NCBI GenBank assembly: GCA_946220865.1
Contig: CAMJYM010000010.1
Span: forward strand, 11,748 to 75,747
Source: an uncultured Clostridia bacterium
GTDB lineage: Bacteria > Bacillota > Clostridia > Saccharofermentanales > DTU023
Direction of reading: 5' to 3'
DNA: 64,000 nt
Part shown: positions 19,745 to 28,717 of the stretch, one piece after another
Layout of the letters: each line of letters starts with the position of its first letter
Position numbering within the stretch: position 1 is the first letter of the stretch
Position numbers and translations under genes: made by a program
The notes under the pieces: model-generated
Seen by the model: only the letters and a program-made list of their open reading frames with translations
Databases searched by the model: none
Told to the model about the DNA's origin: nothing

Positions 19745-21298
19745 ATGAAAAATCGTATTTTGCTTGCCGCCATGCACCATGAATCAAACTCATTTAACCC
19801 CATTATTGCCGGAGAAAATGATTTTCGGGTACGGGCGGGGGAGGAGATGTTCCAGGATTTACCCCATAACAATGCTGTGCGCGGCATCAGGGAGACTCTG
19901 GAGGCAGCGGGCTGTGAGCTGGTTCCGACCCGTTCGGTGTCCGCCGTGCCCAATGGGGAAGTGGATAAGGCTTTTTTTCTGAAAGAAAAAGCAGCGATCC
20001 TTGAGCAGGCCAGGCAGGAAAAAGAAAAAGGCATCGATGGTCTTTGTCTGGCTCTGCATGGTTCCATGCGCGTCCATGATTACGGCGAAGCGGAAGGTCC
20101 CTTTTTGGAGGAATTGCGGGCCTTATTCCCGCATACCCCACTCTATGCGTCTTTAGATACGCACAGCACCATGACGGCCAAAATGGCTCGAAATGCTGAT
20201 GGTTTCGTGGCGTATAAATGCGCTCCTCATACGGATCAATATGAAACGGGAGCTCATGCGGCGAAAATGCTCCTGCACGCCCTGGGAGGAAAACCGGCCT
20301 GTCATGCCTGGGTTAAAGTTCCTCTGCTGATTGCCGGTGAACAGTCCTCCAGCCTGGTTTCACCCATGAAAGATCTTCAGGCCGAACTGCAAAAGAGAGA
20401 AGCTGCTCCAGGCATCCTGGCGTCCTCGTATCTGATGGGTTTCCCCTGGTCCGATAATCCGGAGAGCTCAGCAGGCGTCTATGTCGTTGCCGAAGACCAG
20501 GAACAGGCCAATGAAGAAGCTCTTTACCTGGCTGATTTGCTCTGGCAGACCCGGAAAAAATTCTGTTTCCAGACTGAAACTTATGAGCCGCAGAAGGCTC
20601 TGGATATGGCCTTTGAGGCGATTGCCCGGGGCGATCGAACCCCCATCTATATTTCAGACTCCGGGGATAATCCGACCGCCGGGTCTTCCTCTGATGTGAC
20701 GGGACTTATAGCCTTGCTCTTAAAACATCCGGAAACCGCAAAACTGAGGGTCCCCGCTCTCTTTGGCGGCATCTATGACCCCAGGGCGACGCTAGCTCTT
20801 AAAGGCAAAGTGGGCGAAGAAACGGAACTTACGTTTGGTGCCGTCTTTGATCAAAAAAGCAGTCAGCCTCTGAGCTGTCGGGGTCGCTGCATGGCCTACA
20901 TCTCCGGCTGGACTGGCTTTGGTCATCCTTCGGATGTCGCGCTTTTCCGCACAGGCAATGTGGACATTGTCCTGGCAGAAAAACATATCGGTTATACCGG
21001 CACAAAGCTCTTCCTGGATCTCGGACGCGATCCGGCCAAGGCAGAGCTTGTTCTGGTCAAACTGGGCTATCTCACGCCGGAGCATTCTGAGATAGCGGCA
21101 AGAAGTATCATGGCTCTGAGTCAGGGCAGTACAAATGAGGCTTTAGCCACCCTGCCCTATAAGCTTGTCCCTCGCCCGATCTATCCTCTGGATCCGGAGT
21201 TGAGCTATAAGGCCGAAGAGCATTTGCAGGCTCAGCTCAGGCAGCGTACGGGCTTAGCTCAGGCAATGAACTTGCTTCGATTTTGGATTCAGCGATAA
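19745..21298 (+). CDS. M81 family (MlrC-like) metallopeptidase
   Basis: This 517-residue protein belongs to the MlrC family (DUF1485 plus MlrC C-terminal domain). Putative metal ligands are seen in MHHESNSFNP near residue 13, LHGSMRVHDYGEAEG, SLDTHSTMT and YKCAPHTDQYETG, and the C-terminal half begins about YISDSGDNPTAGSSSDVTG. MlrC opens linearised microcystin in sphingomonads, but in anaerobes the family is widespread and substrates are unknown, probably small peptides or amides. ATG at 19745 follows GGGGAG. It starts a plus-strand cluster with a creatininase-like enzyme, an M42 peptidase and an RpiR regulator. No signal peptide is present. Confidence 0.85.
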   Translation: MKNRILLAAMHHESNSFNPIIAGENDFRVRAGEEMFQDLPHNNAVRGIRETLEAAGCELVPTRSVSAVPNGEVDKAFFLKEKAAILEQARQEKEKGIDGLCLALHGSMRVHDYGEAEGPFLEELRALFPHTPLYASLDTHSTMTAKMARNADGFVAYKCAPHTDQYETGAHAAKMLLHALGGKPACHAWVKVPLLIAGEQSSSLVSPMKDLQAELQKREAAPGILASSYLMGFPWSDNPESSAGVYVVAEDQEQANEEALYLADLLWQTRKKFCFQTETYEPQKALDMAFEAIARGDRTPIYISDSGDNPTAGSSSDVTGLIALLLKHPETAKLRVPALFGGIYDPRATLALKGKVGEETELTFGAVFDQKSSQPLSCRGRCMAYISGWTGFGHPSDVALFRTGNVDIVLAEKHIGYTGTKLFLDLGRDPAKAELVLVKLGYLTPEHSEIAARSIMALSQGSTNEALATLPYKLVPRPIYPLDPELSYKAEEHLQAQLRQRTGLAQAMNLLRFWIQR

Positions 21299-21448
21299 GT
21301 TTATCGTGGCTTTCTTTGCTCCAATGCGAATCGTTATTGTCGTCATGATAAAATTTGACAGAGCTTCGCCATAGCAACAGGGAAAAAGCGACTTTAAAGG
21401 ATACATCAGCATGAGGATGTGCCCGGAGACGCTCAAAGGAGGTACCTT

Positions 21449-22219
21449 ATGCGTTTAGCATTCAGTTCGGTTCAGGCAGTGGAAAGCTATTTGGAAAAAA
21501 GCCAGACGATTTTGTTTGGACTTGGAAGTATCGAGAATCACGGTCGGCATATGCCGCTCGGAACAGACACACTTATTCCGGATAAAATCATTGACCTTCT
21601 GGAAGAAAAAAGCGATGTGCTGATTGCGCCCACACTCCCCTATGGTGCGGCCGATTCGCTGGCGGCATTTACGGGGACGGTTTCGCTCGGTGTTATTGGT
21701 CTCTACGATCTGCTCTGCCGGGTTTGCGACAGCCTTTACGAACATGGCTTCCGCAAGTTTGTGATTGTTAATGGCCATGGAGGCAATGCCAAATCTCTGG
21801 AAATGCTGGGACAGCGCCTTTATAAAAAAGGCGCCTATCTGGCCGTGCTGAACTGGTGGCTGATGGCCGGTGAATTGCGTCCCGAGTGGGCAGGCGGCCA
21901 TGGCGGAGCCGAAGAGACCGCCGGTGTTATGGCTGTTAATCCGGATCTGATCGTCAAAGAAAAACTCCATGATCCTCTGATTATGACCGCAGATATTGCG
22001 GAAAATATGCCCAGTACAGGCTGGGATAAAGTGGAATTCCGCGGCGCTTCCGTCATTATTCCGAGACCGGTCAAAGTTTATAACAAGAATGGCTGGTATG
22101 GCGAAGATAAGCCGTTTGAGGCCTCAGAAGCCTGGGGCAGGGAAATGGTCCAGACCATGGCCGATTATATAGCAGAGTTTCTGCCGGAGTTTGAAAAAGT
22201 GGCTTTGCCGAAACCCTGA
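21449..22219 (+). CDS. Creatininase-family amidohydrolase
   Basis: This 256-residue protein has the creatininase fold. Predicted metal-binding motifs are GSIENHGRHMPLGTDT near residue 30, VNGHGGNAKSL near 112 and the GGHGGAEETAGVM segment near 150. The family includes creatinine amidohydrolase and hydrolases of cyclic amides in cofactor synthesis. The true substrate is not evident. AAAGGAGGT directly before ATG 21449 is a strong ribosome site. The gene lies 150 bases after the MlrC-like gene and ends in a hairpin terminator. Confidence 0.85.
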   Translation: MRLAFSSVQAVESYLEKSQTILFGLGSIENHGRHMPLGTDTLIPDKIIDLLEEKSDVLIAPTLPYGAADSLAAFTGTVSLGVIGLYDLLCRVCDSLYEHGFRKFVIVNGHGGNAKSLEMLGQRLYKKGAYLAVLNWWLMAGELRPEWAGGHGGAEETAGVMAVNPDLIVKEKLHDPLIMTADIAENMPSTGWDKVEFRGASVIIPRPVKVYNKNGWYGEDKPFEASEAWGREMVQTMADYIAEFLPEFEKVALPKP

Positions 22220-22222
22220 GTA

Positions 22223-22242
22223 AGGGACTCACATGAGTCCCT
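22223..22242 (+). terminator. Rho-independent terminator after creatininase gene
   Basis: AGGGACTC and GAGTCCCT form an 8-base stem around a 4-base loop, followed by a T-rich tract (ATTTTCTTTGGTTTTTT). It may be leaky, since the M42 gene starts 57 bases further on. Confidence 0.75.
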
Positions 22243-22298
22243 ATTTTCTTTGGTTTTTTATTTTTTAACAAGATCGCATTCAGCAGGAGGCTCGCGAT

Positions 22299-23411
22299 AT
22301 GACGAACACGAATCATAATATTTTTCCTATAGAGGAAAAGCACATCAGGCTGCTCAAGGATCTTTCCGAAGCTCGCTCACCCAGTGGTTTTGAAGACGAA
22401 AGTGTCCAGGCAGCCCATCACTATGCGGCTCCCTTTTGCCGTATAGAGGAAGATCATCTGCGCAATCTTTACCTCTATCCCAGAAATTTTAAGGGCAATA
22501 AACCGATCTTTTTGCTGGACGCACATAGCGACGAGGTGGGCTTTATGGTTCACTCCATTCATCCCAACGGCTGCCTCCGTTTTGTTCAGTTAGGGTCCTG
22601 GAGTCTCAGTACATTGCCAGGAATGCCTGTACGTGTGCGCAACAAAGAGGGCCAGTGGATTCCCGGTGTCATCGCGGCCAGGCCGCCACATTTTATGAGC
22701 AAAGAAGAGCGGAATCATCCTTTAGTCCAGGAGATTTCACAACTGGTCATCGATATCGGCGCCAGAAGTGCGGAAGAAGCTGAGCAGAGAAGCGGCATCC
22801 GCATCGGAGAGCCGGCCGTCGCCGATGTCTCTTTCCTCTATGAGCCGAGTACTGGACTCTTCCGGGGAAAGGCCTTTGACTGCCGGATTGGCTGCGCAGC
22901 TCTGCTCATTAGTCTGGAGCAGCTGGCGCAGGAAGAGAACCTGCCTTTCGATGTCGTCGGCCTCCTGTCTTCTCAGGAAGAGGTTGGAGAGCGAGGCATT
23001 AAAGTCGCCATCAACCGTATTGATCCGGACGTTGCAATTTGTTTTGAAGGCTGCCCTGCCGATGATACCTTTGGCGAAACCTATGCCATGCAGACCAGAT
23101 TGGGCAGTGGACCCATGCTGCGTTTTATGGATCAGTCCGTCATCTGCAATCCCCGTTTCCAGCGCTGGGCGCTGGATCAGGCGGAAGCAGAACAAATTCC
23201 TGCTCAGGCTTCTGTGCGTGAAGGGGGCGGTAACAATGCCGCTGTTATCCAGGCGCAGCTGCGGGGAGCACCCGCCATTGTTATGGGAGTGCCTGTGCGC
23301 TATATTCATGGTCCGCAGGGTCTTTCCGTTGAACACGATTTAGCAGCGACAATACAGCTGGCCTGCCAGCTTACGCGCACGCTTAAGCCGGAACTTCTGG
23401 CCACCTTCTAA
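22299..23411 (+). CDS. M42 family aminopeptidase
   Basis: This 370-residue metalloaminopeptidase is of the M42/FrvX type (glutamyl or deblocking aminopeptidases, dodecameric in known cases). Predicted metal and catalytic residues lie in LDAHSDEVGFMV near residue 75, KAFDCRIGCA near 190, SSQEEVGERG (catalytic Glu pair) near 229, and the C-terminal VRYIHGPQGLSVEHD. The family releases N-terminal residues from peptides in the cytoplasm. It belongs to the cluster with the MlrC-like and creatininase-like genes. Start ATG 22299 follows CAGGAGG. Confidence 0.88.
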   Translation: MTNTNHNIFPIEEKHIRLLKDLSEARSPSGFEDESVQAAHHYAAPFCRIEEDHLRNLYLYPRNFKGNKPIFLLDAHSDEVGFMVHSIHPNGCLRFVQLGSWSLSTLPGMPVRVRNKEGQWIPGVIAARPPHFMSKEERNHPLVQEISQLVIDIGARSAEEAEQRSGIRIGEPAVADVSFLYEPSTGLFRGKAFDCRIGCAALLISLEQLAQEENLPFDVVGLLSSQEEVGERGIKVAINRIDPDVAICFEGCPADDTFGETYAMQTRLGSGPMLRFMDQSVICNPRFQRWALDQAEAEQIPAQASVREGGGNNAAVIQAQLRGAPAIVMGVPVRYIHGPQGLSVEHDLAATIQLACQLTRTLKPELLATF

Positions 23412-23595
23412 AAACAGGGAAAGAGGGTCATAGCGAAAAAGCTCCTGGGGTTTACCAGATAGCTGTGAAAAAGCATCAGGGCGTCTTAGCAGCGACCTTC
23501 TCGTGGATTTCTGAAAAGAATCAAGAAAAGGATTTAACGAAAGATCCATGAGAAGGATCCCTGAGACGTAAGTAAGAATAAAGCGAGGAGTTTTT

Positions 23596-24384
23596 ATGCT
23601 TGTTTCGGCAAAATTGCAGGAGGTCTATCCCACTCTGAATAAAGCCAGGCGCAGAATAGCCGACTGCATTTTGGCCGAACCGGAACAGTTTGCTTTTCTT
23701 TCGCTGCAGGATCTGGCCGATAAGTCCGATTGTGCCCAGCTGACGGTGCTCCATTTTCTTCGCGATCTGGGATATAAAAATTTTCTGGATTTTAAACAGC
23801 AAATTCAGACGGAGCTTATCGAAAAATTAAAGATTCATGAGCGCATCTCCATCGCTATGCCGACAGATAACGGCGATGAGGCTCTCTATACCCGTCTGGT
23901 CAAATCTTTCCATCGCAGCATCGACCTTACCATCGCCGATAATCCCCTGGAAAAGCTACTGGCCTTTACCGGCCGCCTTATCCAAAGCCAGCGGGTATAT
24001 GTTGTTGCACATAACATCACGGAAAAACCGGCGAGGATTCTCACCAGCCATCTGATCGTCGAGGGCTGTGATGCCCGTTATCTTGAGGTGGAGAACGAAG
24101 AAGAAGTCAAAGCTCTCCTGAGCTACATTCCCACGAAAAGTGTCCTTGTGGCCTATGGCATCACTCCCTATGGAAAAAGCACGCTTCATGTGTGTGAACT
24201 GGCGAAGCAGCAGGGTGTGCCGATTCTCTCCGTGACCGACCGCAAAGATTCTCCCTTAGCCGAAGCGGCGGAAGTGGCTCTGACCTGCCATGTTCGCAGC
24301 ACAGAGCTCTTCAACTCTCTGACCCCCCTCATGATGTTGACGGAAATGCTCATGATCTTCATTTCCAAGAAGCAGCTGGCCTGA
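23596..24384 (+). CDS. RpiR/MurR-family transcriptional regulator
   Basis: This 262-residue protein has an N-terminal helix-turn-helix (residues 1-77; LSLQDLADKSDCAQLTVLHF) and a C-terminal SIS sugar-isomerase-like domain (about 115-245) that would sense a phosphosugar. GCGAGGAG precedes ATG. It follows the M42 gene by 184 bases and converges on frlD. It may control the peptidase cluster or the adjacent fructoselysine genes; the SIS ligand domain favours the second, its orientation the first. Confidence 0.85.
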   Translation: MLVSAKLQEVYPTLNKARRRIADCILAEPEQFAFLSLQDLADKSDCAQLTVLHFLRDLGYKNFLDFKQQIQTELIEKLKIHERISIAMPTDNGDEALYTRLVKSFHRSIDLTIADNPLEKLLAFTGRLIQSQRVYVVAHNITEKPARILTSHLIVEGCDARYLEVENEEEVKALLSYIPTKSVLVAYGITPYGKSTLHVCELAKQQGVPILSVTDRKDSPLAEAAEVALTCHVRSTELFNSLTPLMMLTEMLMIFISKKQLA

Positions 24385-24402
24385 GGTCTGTGCCGGGTGA
24401 GC

Positions 24403-25209
24403 CTACGACCAGGCTCCGGAATGGGAGAGAGTTTCTGCACTTTTGGCGGCCCCGGCAGCCAGGCAGGCCTGAAGTGAAGCGCCTTTCAGATAATTCAGAA
24501 GAAAACCGGCAATATAACTGTCACCAGCGCCCATAGTATCGACGACAGGGCAGGGAACAATACCCTGGGGAATAAAATCTTTGCCATCAAAGGCCAGGCT
24601 GCCGTGTTCGCCGCGAGTGGCGATGACGAGCTTCGGTCCCAGGCGCTGCAATTGGAGAATTCTCTCCCTCAGCTGGCTGAGGTCGGAAAGGTCGTCTGAA
24701 AAGAACGCGATATCCACAAAAGGTGCGGCGCAGAGGGCCGTTTCACTTTCCGGCCTTTCGGCAAAATCAAAGGCGATGGGGCGCTGCAAAGCGCGTACTT
24801 CCGGCAATTGTTTTTCTATTTTGCCCCAGAGCCCGGAGACGATGAGCCTGTGCCGGGCAAGAAAAGGGAAATCTTCCGGCCTCAGGGCAAAGTCAGCCAT
24901 CACGCCTTCTTCATAGTCGCCAAAAACACGGTTTCCCTCTTCCAGAGTGACATGCGTCAATGCCGTTGCTCCCTCAAGGATCTGGACATGGCTGCTATCC
25001 ACACGTCTGGCTTTCAGGGCAGAAAGCAGCTCCCGGCCGTAGTGGTCATTCCCGACGGCGCCGAGATAGGAGGCTCCCGCCCCCATTTCTGCGGCGTAGA
25101 CGGCGACATTTAAAGGGTTTCCGCCGAAATAGGCGTGCCCGCCCGGCTCATAATAATCCACGCAGTTGTCGCCAACACAGGCGAGGAGCTTTGCTTTTGG
25201 CTCATTCAT
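24403..25209 (-). CDS. frlD: Fructoselysine 6-kinase
   Basis: This 268-residue PfkB-family kinase phosphorylates fructoselysine at C6 so that FrlB can cleave it. It follows the E. coli FrlD pattern closely: GDNCVDYYEPG at the start, GGNPLNVAVYAAEMG, the FGDYEEGVMADFAL segment that is nearly identical in FrlD, AFDFAERPES, and the anion-hole and catalytic Asp in DTMGAGDSYIAGF. Length is right. It lies 18 bases after frlB on the same strand. A kinase for another Amadori compound cannot be excluded by sequence. Confidence 0.88.
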   Translation of the reverse strand: MNEPKAKLLACVGDNCVDYYEPGGHAYFGGNPLNVAVYAAEMGAGASYLGAVGNDHYGRELLSALKARRVDSSHVQILEGATALTHVTLEEGNRVFGDYEEGVMADFALRPEDFPFLARHRLIVSGLWGKIEKQLPEVRALQRPIAFDFAERPESETALCAAPFVDIAFFSDDLSDLSQLRERILQLQRLGPKLVIATRGEHGSLAFDGKDFIPQGIVPCPVVDTMGAGDSYIAGFLLNYLKGASLQACLAAGAAKSAETLSHSGAWS

Positions 25210-25227
25210 GTTCCCGTATCCTGCTTT

Positions 25228-26223
25228 TTAGTACTTCACGGTCCGATAATAGCGGCGCAGGCTCATATCGTGCTGATTCAGGTCTGACATGTGGGCGTCG
25301 ATGCGATTCGTCACCGCATGCATAATCATGTGGCTGATGCGGCTGCGGTAAGCCGGATCCAGACCCTCGAGAGGATAATCTGCAGTATCAATGATGGTGT
25401 AATTGCGATTATAGTGTTCGAGAAAGCGCTTCACACGAAGGCCCAGTTCCCGCTGAGAGTCCTCAGCGATAAAGACTGTGACCGGCGTATCTTCGTCGAT
25501 AATTTCCAGCATGCCGTGGAAGAATTCGGCGGAATGAATGGATTTGGTTCTTCTCCAGTGCATTTCTTCCCAATAGCACATGGCATAGGAATAGGTTGCA
25601 CCATAGAGGGTTCCCGCTCCCACGAAGTAGTGCAGAGCATCAGCCTTGTGCTTTTCTGCGAAGCTGCGACCGAAGTCGTCGGTGCTTTTTTCTATAGCGA
25701 CGATGCCCTCGGGTACAAAAGTGTCGATTTGCTGATAGCACTTTTCATAATCCGGGAAAACCCCTTCCAGATGCATAAGGTAGTCGGCGACCATGAAAAA
25801 TTTCAGCTGTTCGTTCTGCTGGGCCGTGAGGCACCAATCAACCATGTCGGCCAGTGGAGTATCCACTTTATTGACAAAACCGAGCACTTTTGCCCCTGCC
25901 TCCTGGCTTTTCCTGACAGCGGCGATCATCTCTTCGGTGGTCCCGGTGACTGAGGAAATCACGATAAAGGTTCCCTTGCCAACGCGACGATCCCCGGTCG
26001 TATTATATTCGGCAGCATTCAGAGCAAAGACTTCACGTGCTGAACGCTCTTTCATGAGCACAACAGCCTGCATGCAGCTTGCCCAGGTTCCGCCAATGCC
26101 CAGCCAACAGACATTGCGGATGCCCTCATGCTCGACCTGATCGAGAATCTTTTCCATCTCGGGGCGAAGCGCGAGTGCGGCGCGCATATTGCTGAGAATT
26201 TCCTCTTCATTAAATTTAAGCAT
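25228..26223 (-). CDS. frlB: Fructoselysine-6-phosphate deglycase
   Basis: This 331-residue SIS-domain enzyme splits fructoselysine 6-phosphate into glucose 6-phosphate and lysine. The first SIS domain holds the WLGIGGTWASCMQAV segment and SSVTGTTEEM (sugar-phosphate loop). The second includes GAGTLYGATYSYAMCYWEE, the HSAEFFHGMLEIIDE helix with catalytic Glu and His, and a C-terminal HMSDLNQHDMSLRRYY tail. These features and the neighbouring frlD support FrlB rather than GlmS-type isomerases. A stable stem-loop separates it from the transporter genes upstream. Confidence 0.88.
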   Translation of the reverse strand: MLKFNEEEILSNMRAALALRPEMEKILDQVEHEGIRNVCWLGIGGTWASCMQAVVLMKERSAREVFALNAAEYNTTGDRRVGKGTFIVISSVTGTTEEMIAAVRKSQEAGAKVLGFVNKVDTPLADMVDWCLTAQQNEQLKFFMVADYLMHLEGVFPDYEKCYQQIDTFVPEGIVAIEKSTDDFGRSFAEKHKADALHYFVGAGTLYGATYSYAMCYWEEMHWRRTKSIHSAEFFHGMLEIIDEDTPVTVFIAEDSQRELGLRVKRFLEHYNRNYTIIDTADYPLEGLDPAYRSRISHMIMHAVTNRIDAHMSDLNQHDMSLRRYYRTVKY

Positions 26224-26257
26224 AGGTTTTTTCCATCTCTTTTTTGTTTGAATAACG

Positions 26258-26294
26258 GCCTTGACGGCCTGTCCATGAGGCAGACCGTCAAGGC
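26258..26294 (-). terminator. Stem-loop between the binding-protein gene and frlB
   Basis: GCCTTGACGG and CCGTCAAGGC pair perfectly over 10 bases around a 17-base loop, 24 bases after the binding-protein stop. No T tract follows directly. It probably gives partial termination or protects the 3' end of the abundant binding-protein mRNA. Confidence 0.6.
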
Positions 26295-26317
26295 ATAAAA
26301 GCTAAAAACAGAATGTT

Positions 26318-27550
26318 TTATTCGCCGACTTTCAGTTTCTGGTAGTATTCATCGTAAATGGCCAGAGCGTCACCGACATCCTTCTGGAAGAAGATGTTGG
26401 TTTTATAGTCAAAGTCAAAGGCCGGGTCGTTGCGGTAGGCTTCGCTTGCCTTTTCCACAGCTTTGTCATTGGGGCAGGAATAAGGGAATTCCTCCAGGTT
26501 CTTGGCCATAACGTCTGCATCGCTGAGATAGTTCAGGAATTTGCAGGCGAGGTCAGCATGGACAGCGCCCTTGGGCATGACAAAGAGGTCAAAACCCAGC
26601 TGGACCGGATCCTTCTTGAAGGGGGCGATCTTCAGGGTATTCTTGTCTTTCATTTCCTTCATGGCCCAGGAGGCGTTACCGTCAAAGGTTACCATGCAGG
26701 AAATGAGGCCGTTGACGATGTTCTCCTGAGTGGAGCCATAAGCCACGACGTTTTTGTTAAACTTCTGCAGCCATTCGTAAGCCTCGGCAATTTCTTTTTC
26801 TTCTGTGGAGTTCGGGTCGTAGCCCAGGGCGACGAGAGCGATGGGGAAGAGGTTGCGGGCGCCATCGATGGAGCCGATCTGGCCGGCCATTTCGGGTTTA
26901 ATCAGATCGTTGTAGCAGGTGATTTCGATCGGGCATCTTTCGGTATCATAGACCACATAAATGTAGTTCATGAGATAGGGTACGCAGTAATCACGGTTTT
27001 CACCGGTCCAGTAAGCGGGATTCATGTTGTTGATAGCGTTCGGAATTTTGTCGGCATCCAGCTTTTCCAGATAATTTCCTTTAATCAGCGATTCCATGTA
27101 AGCGTCGCAGGTCATAATCAGGTCATAGTCTTTGCCGGCTCCGGCGGTCAGCTTGGTAATGGAGTCCGCATTGTCGGACATGAAGCTGAGGTTGATCTTG
27201 CAGTTATTTTCTTTTTCAAAAGTCTTAATCAGATCTTCGGAAATGTAATCGCCCCACATGAAAATATTCAGGTCTCCGCCCTCAGCGGCTGGGGTTTCAG
27301 CTTCGGCCTTCTCAGCTTTGCTTTCTTCGGCTTTGCTTTCTTCAGCTTTGCTATCTTCGGCTTTGGATTCTTCAGCCTTTGTCTCGTCAGCTTTGGACTC
27401 CTCTTTGGCCTCCTCGGCTTTTGTCTCGTCGGCCTTAGCTTCCGCAGTTGTTTCTTTCTCTTTTTCAGTTTTGTCCCCGGCTGCAGGAGCACAGGCACAG
27501 AGGCTGAGCATGAGAGAAAGGATCAGCAGGATGAGCAAACTTTTTTTCAT
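26318..27550 (-). CDS. PotD-type substrate-binding lipoprotein with a long charged linker
   Basis: This 410-residue extracellular binding protein belongs to the PotABCD-like transporter encoded upstream. It has a lipoprotein signal with the lipidated cysteine most likely Cys20 (lipobox LCAC). Residues about 24-91 are a linker of repeated Lys-Ala-Glu-Glu-Ser and Ala-Asp-Glu-Thr-Lys units. The PotD/SBP_bac_8 domain starts near residue 92 with GDLNIFMWGDYISEDLIKTF. Start ATG at 27550 follows GGAGGAAAG. PotD proteins bind spermidine or putrescine, but the genes just downstream are frlB and frlD, so an alpha-glycated amine such as fructoselysine is a plausible ligand. I leave the gene unnamed for that reason. 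Confidence 0.85.
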   Translation of the reverse strand: MKKSLLILLILSLMLSLCACAPAAGDKTEKEKETTAEAKADETKAEEAKEESKADETKAEESKAEDSKAEESKAEESKAEKAEAETPAAEGGDLNIFMWGDYISEDLIKTFEKENNCKINLSFMSDNADSITKLTAGAGKDYDLIMTCDAYMESLIKGNYLEKLDADKIPNAINNMNPAYWTGENRDYCVPYLMNYIYVVYDTERCPIEITCYNDLIKPEMAGQIGSIDGARNLFPIALVALGYDPNSTEEKEIAEAYEWLQKFNKNVVAYGSTQENIVNGLISCMVTFDGNASWAMKEMKDKNTLKIAPFKKDPVQLGFDLFVMPKGAVHADLACKFLNYLSDADVMAKNLEEFPYSCPNDKAVEKASEAYRNDPAFDFDYKTNIFFQKDVGDALAIYDEYYQKLKVGE

Positions 27551-27758
27551 TTTCTTTCCTCCAAAAGGTATATTTTTCAGGATGCATGTGAGCTGCGTCC
27601 CTGAAACCCTGATCATTTGCCCTGAACTGTTTTTCGGGGGGCAAAAGATGTTTTTATGATGTCGGCAAAAGATCCGCTTGCAGGCGATTTTTCTGACGTT
27701 TTATGACGTCTCTTTTACGGAACAGGTTTCCCCCGGGCGGGTAAGCCCGGACGAGCAT

Positions 27759-28634
27759 TTAATCCATGGCCACCGCCTTTTGGGAAGCGGCAAGTATATC
27801 CTTTTCAGTCTCTTCCAGCAGGAGAAGATCTTTTTGGCGTTTCTTTTTCTGGATAAAGTTGACGATCAGAAGGCCCAGCACCATGAAAAGAATCATGACC
27901 GTTGTCAGAGCGTTGACATCCGGCGAGATGCCGGTGCGGTTCATGGACAGAATCAGAACCGGCAATGTTGACTGCCTGGCTCCGGCGAGCATGTTGGACA
28001 TGACGACATCATCAATCGAGAGGGTAAAGGAGAGGAAGGCTGAAGAAACGATGCCCGGCATGATACTGGGTACGGTGACTCGCCAGAAGGTCTGGAAGCG
28101 GTTGGCGCCAAGATCCATCGAGGCTTCTTCAAGCGACTGATTGTCGCCGCTGATACGTCCCTTGATGGTGACCACGGCGTAGGGAATGCAGAAGGTACAG
28201 TGACCGATAATGATGGTTCCCATACCCAGTTGCAGGCCAATCGTGATAAAGATAATCAACATGGCCACAGCCAGAACGATTTCCGGGACGATAATGGGGA
28301 CGTAGATCATCAGGTTGATGAATTTTTTGGCCACAAAATTAAACCGATAGAGGCCGATACCGCCCAACACGCCGATGACCACACTGATGACCGTGACAAT
28401 CAGAGCGATGATGATCGAGTAGACCAGGGCATTCCACAGATCCATATTTTTAAAGCTGAAAAGCCTGACGTACCAATCTGTGGTAAAGCCCTTCCAGTAA
28501 TAATTGCGCTGGGCATCGTTAAAAGAAAAAACAATCATGACAGCCACAGGCAGATAAAAAATGCTGTAGATAAAAGTGGCATAAAGCCCGCCGAGAACGT
28601 GTCTGTGTTGGTGTTTCTTCTGCTTATCAGGCAT
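27759..28634 (-). CDS. ABC permease, PotC-like
   Basis: This 291-residue inner-membrane permease has six predicted segments and the EAA loop (EEASMDLGANRFQTFWRVT, residues about 163-182) that contacts the ATPase. It matches PotC by position and by starting segments FIYSIFYLPVAVMIVFSFN. GGAGGG precedes ATG 28634. It lies 83 bases after the PotB-like gene. A 208-base gap with a GC-rich hairpin near 27730-27755 separates it from the binding-protein gene. Confidence 0.9.
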   Translation of the reverse strand: MPDKQKKHQHRHVLGGLYATFIYSIFYLPVAVMIVFSFNDAQRNYYWKGFTTDWYVRLFSFKNMDLWNALVYSIIIALIVTVISVVIGVLGGIGLYRFNFVAKKFINLMIYVPIIVPEIVLAVAMLIIFITIGLQLGMGTIIIGHCTFCIPYAVVTIKGRISGDNQSLEEASMDLGANRFQTFWRVTVPSIMPGIVSSAFLSFTLSIDDVVMSNMLAGARQSTLPVLILSMNRTGISPDVNALTTVMILFMVLGLLIVNFIQKKKRQKDLLLLEETEKDILAASQKAVAMD

Positions 28635-28717
28635 CTTGACCGCCCTCCTGTTGTTTGATTCCAGCCATTTTCTTACAGGGCTTTCCCGCTTGACTTTTGA
28701 AGAGTAGATCTGACATC

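Noticed and set aside
26558..27604. Long frame antisense to the binding-protein gene (348 codons)
   Set aside because: It is the shadow of the repetitive Lys/Glu/Ala region and the rest of a well-supported gene. Its Phe/Gly-rich product has no family features and no ribosome site.
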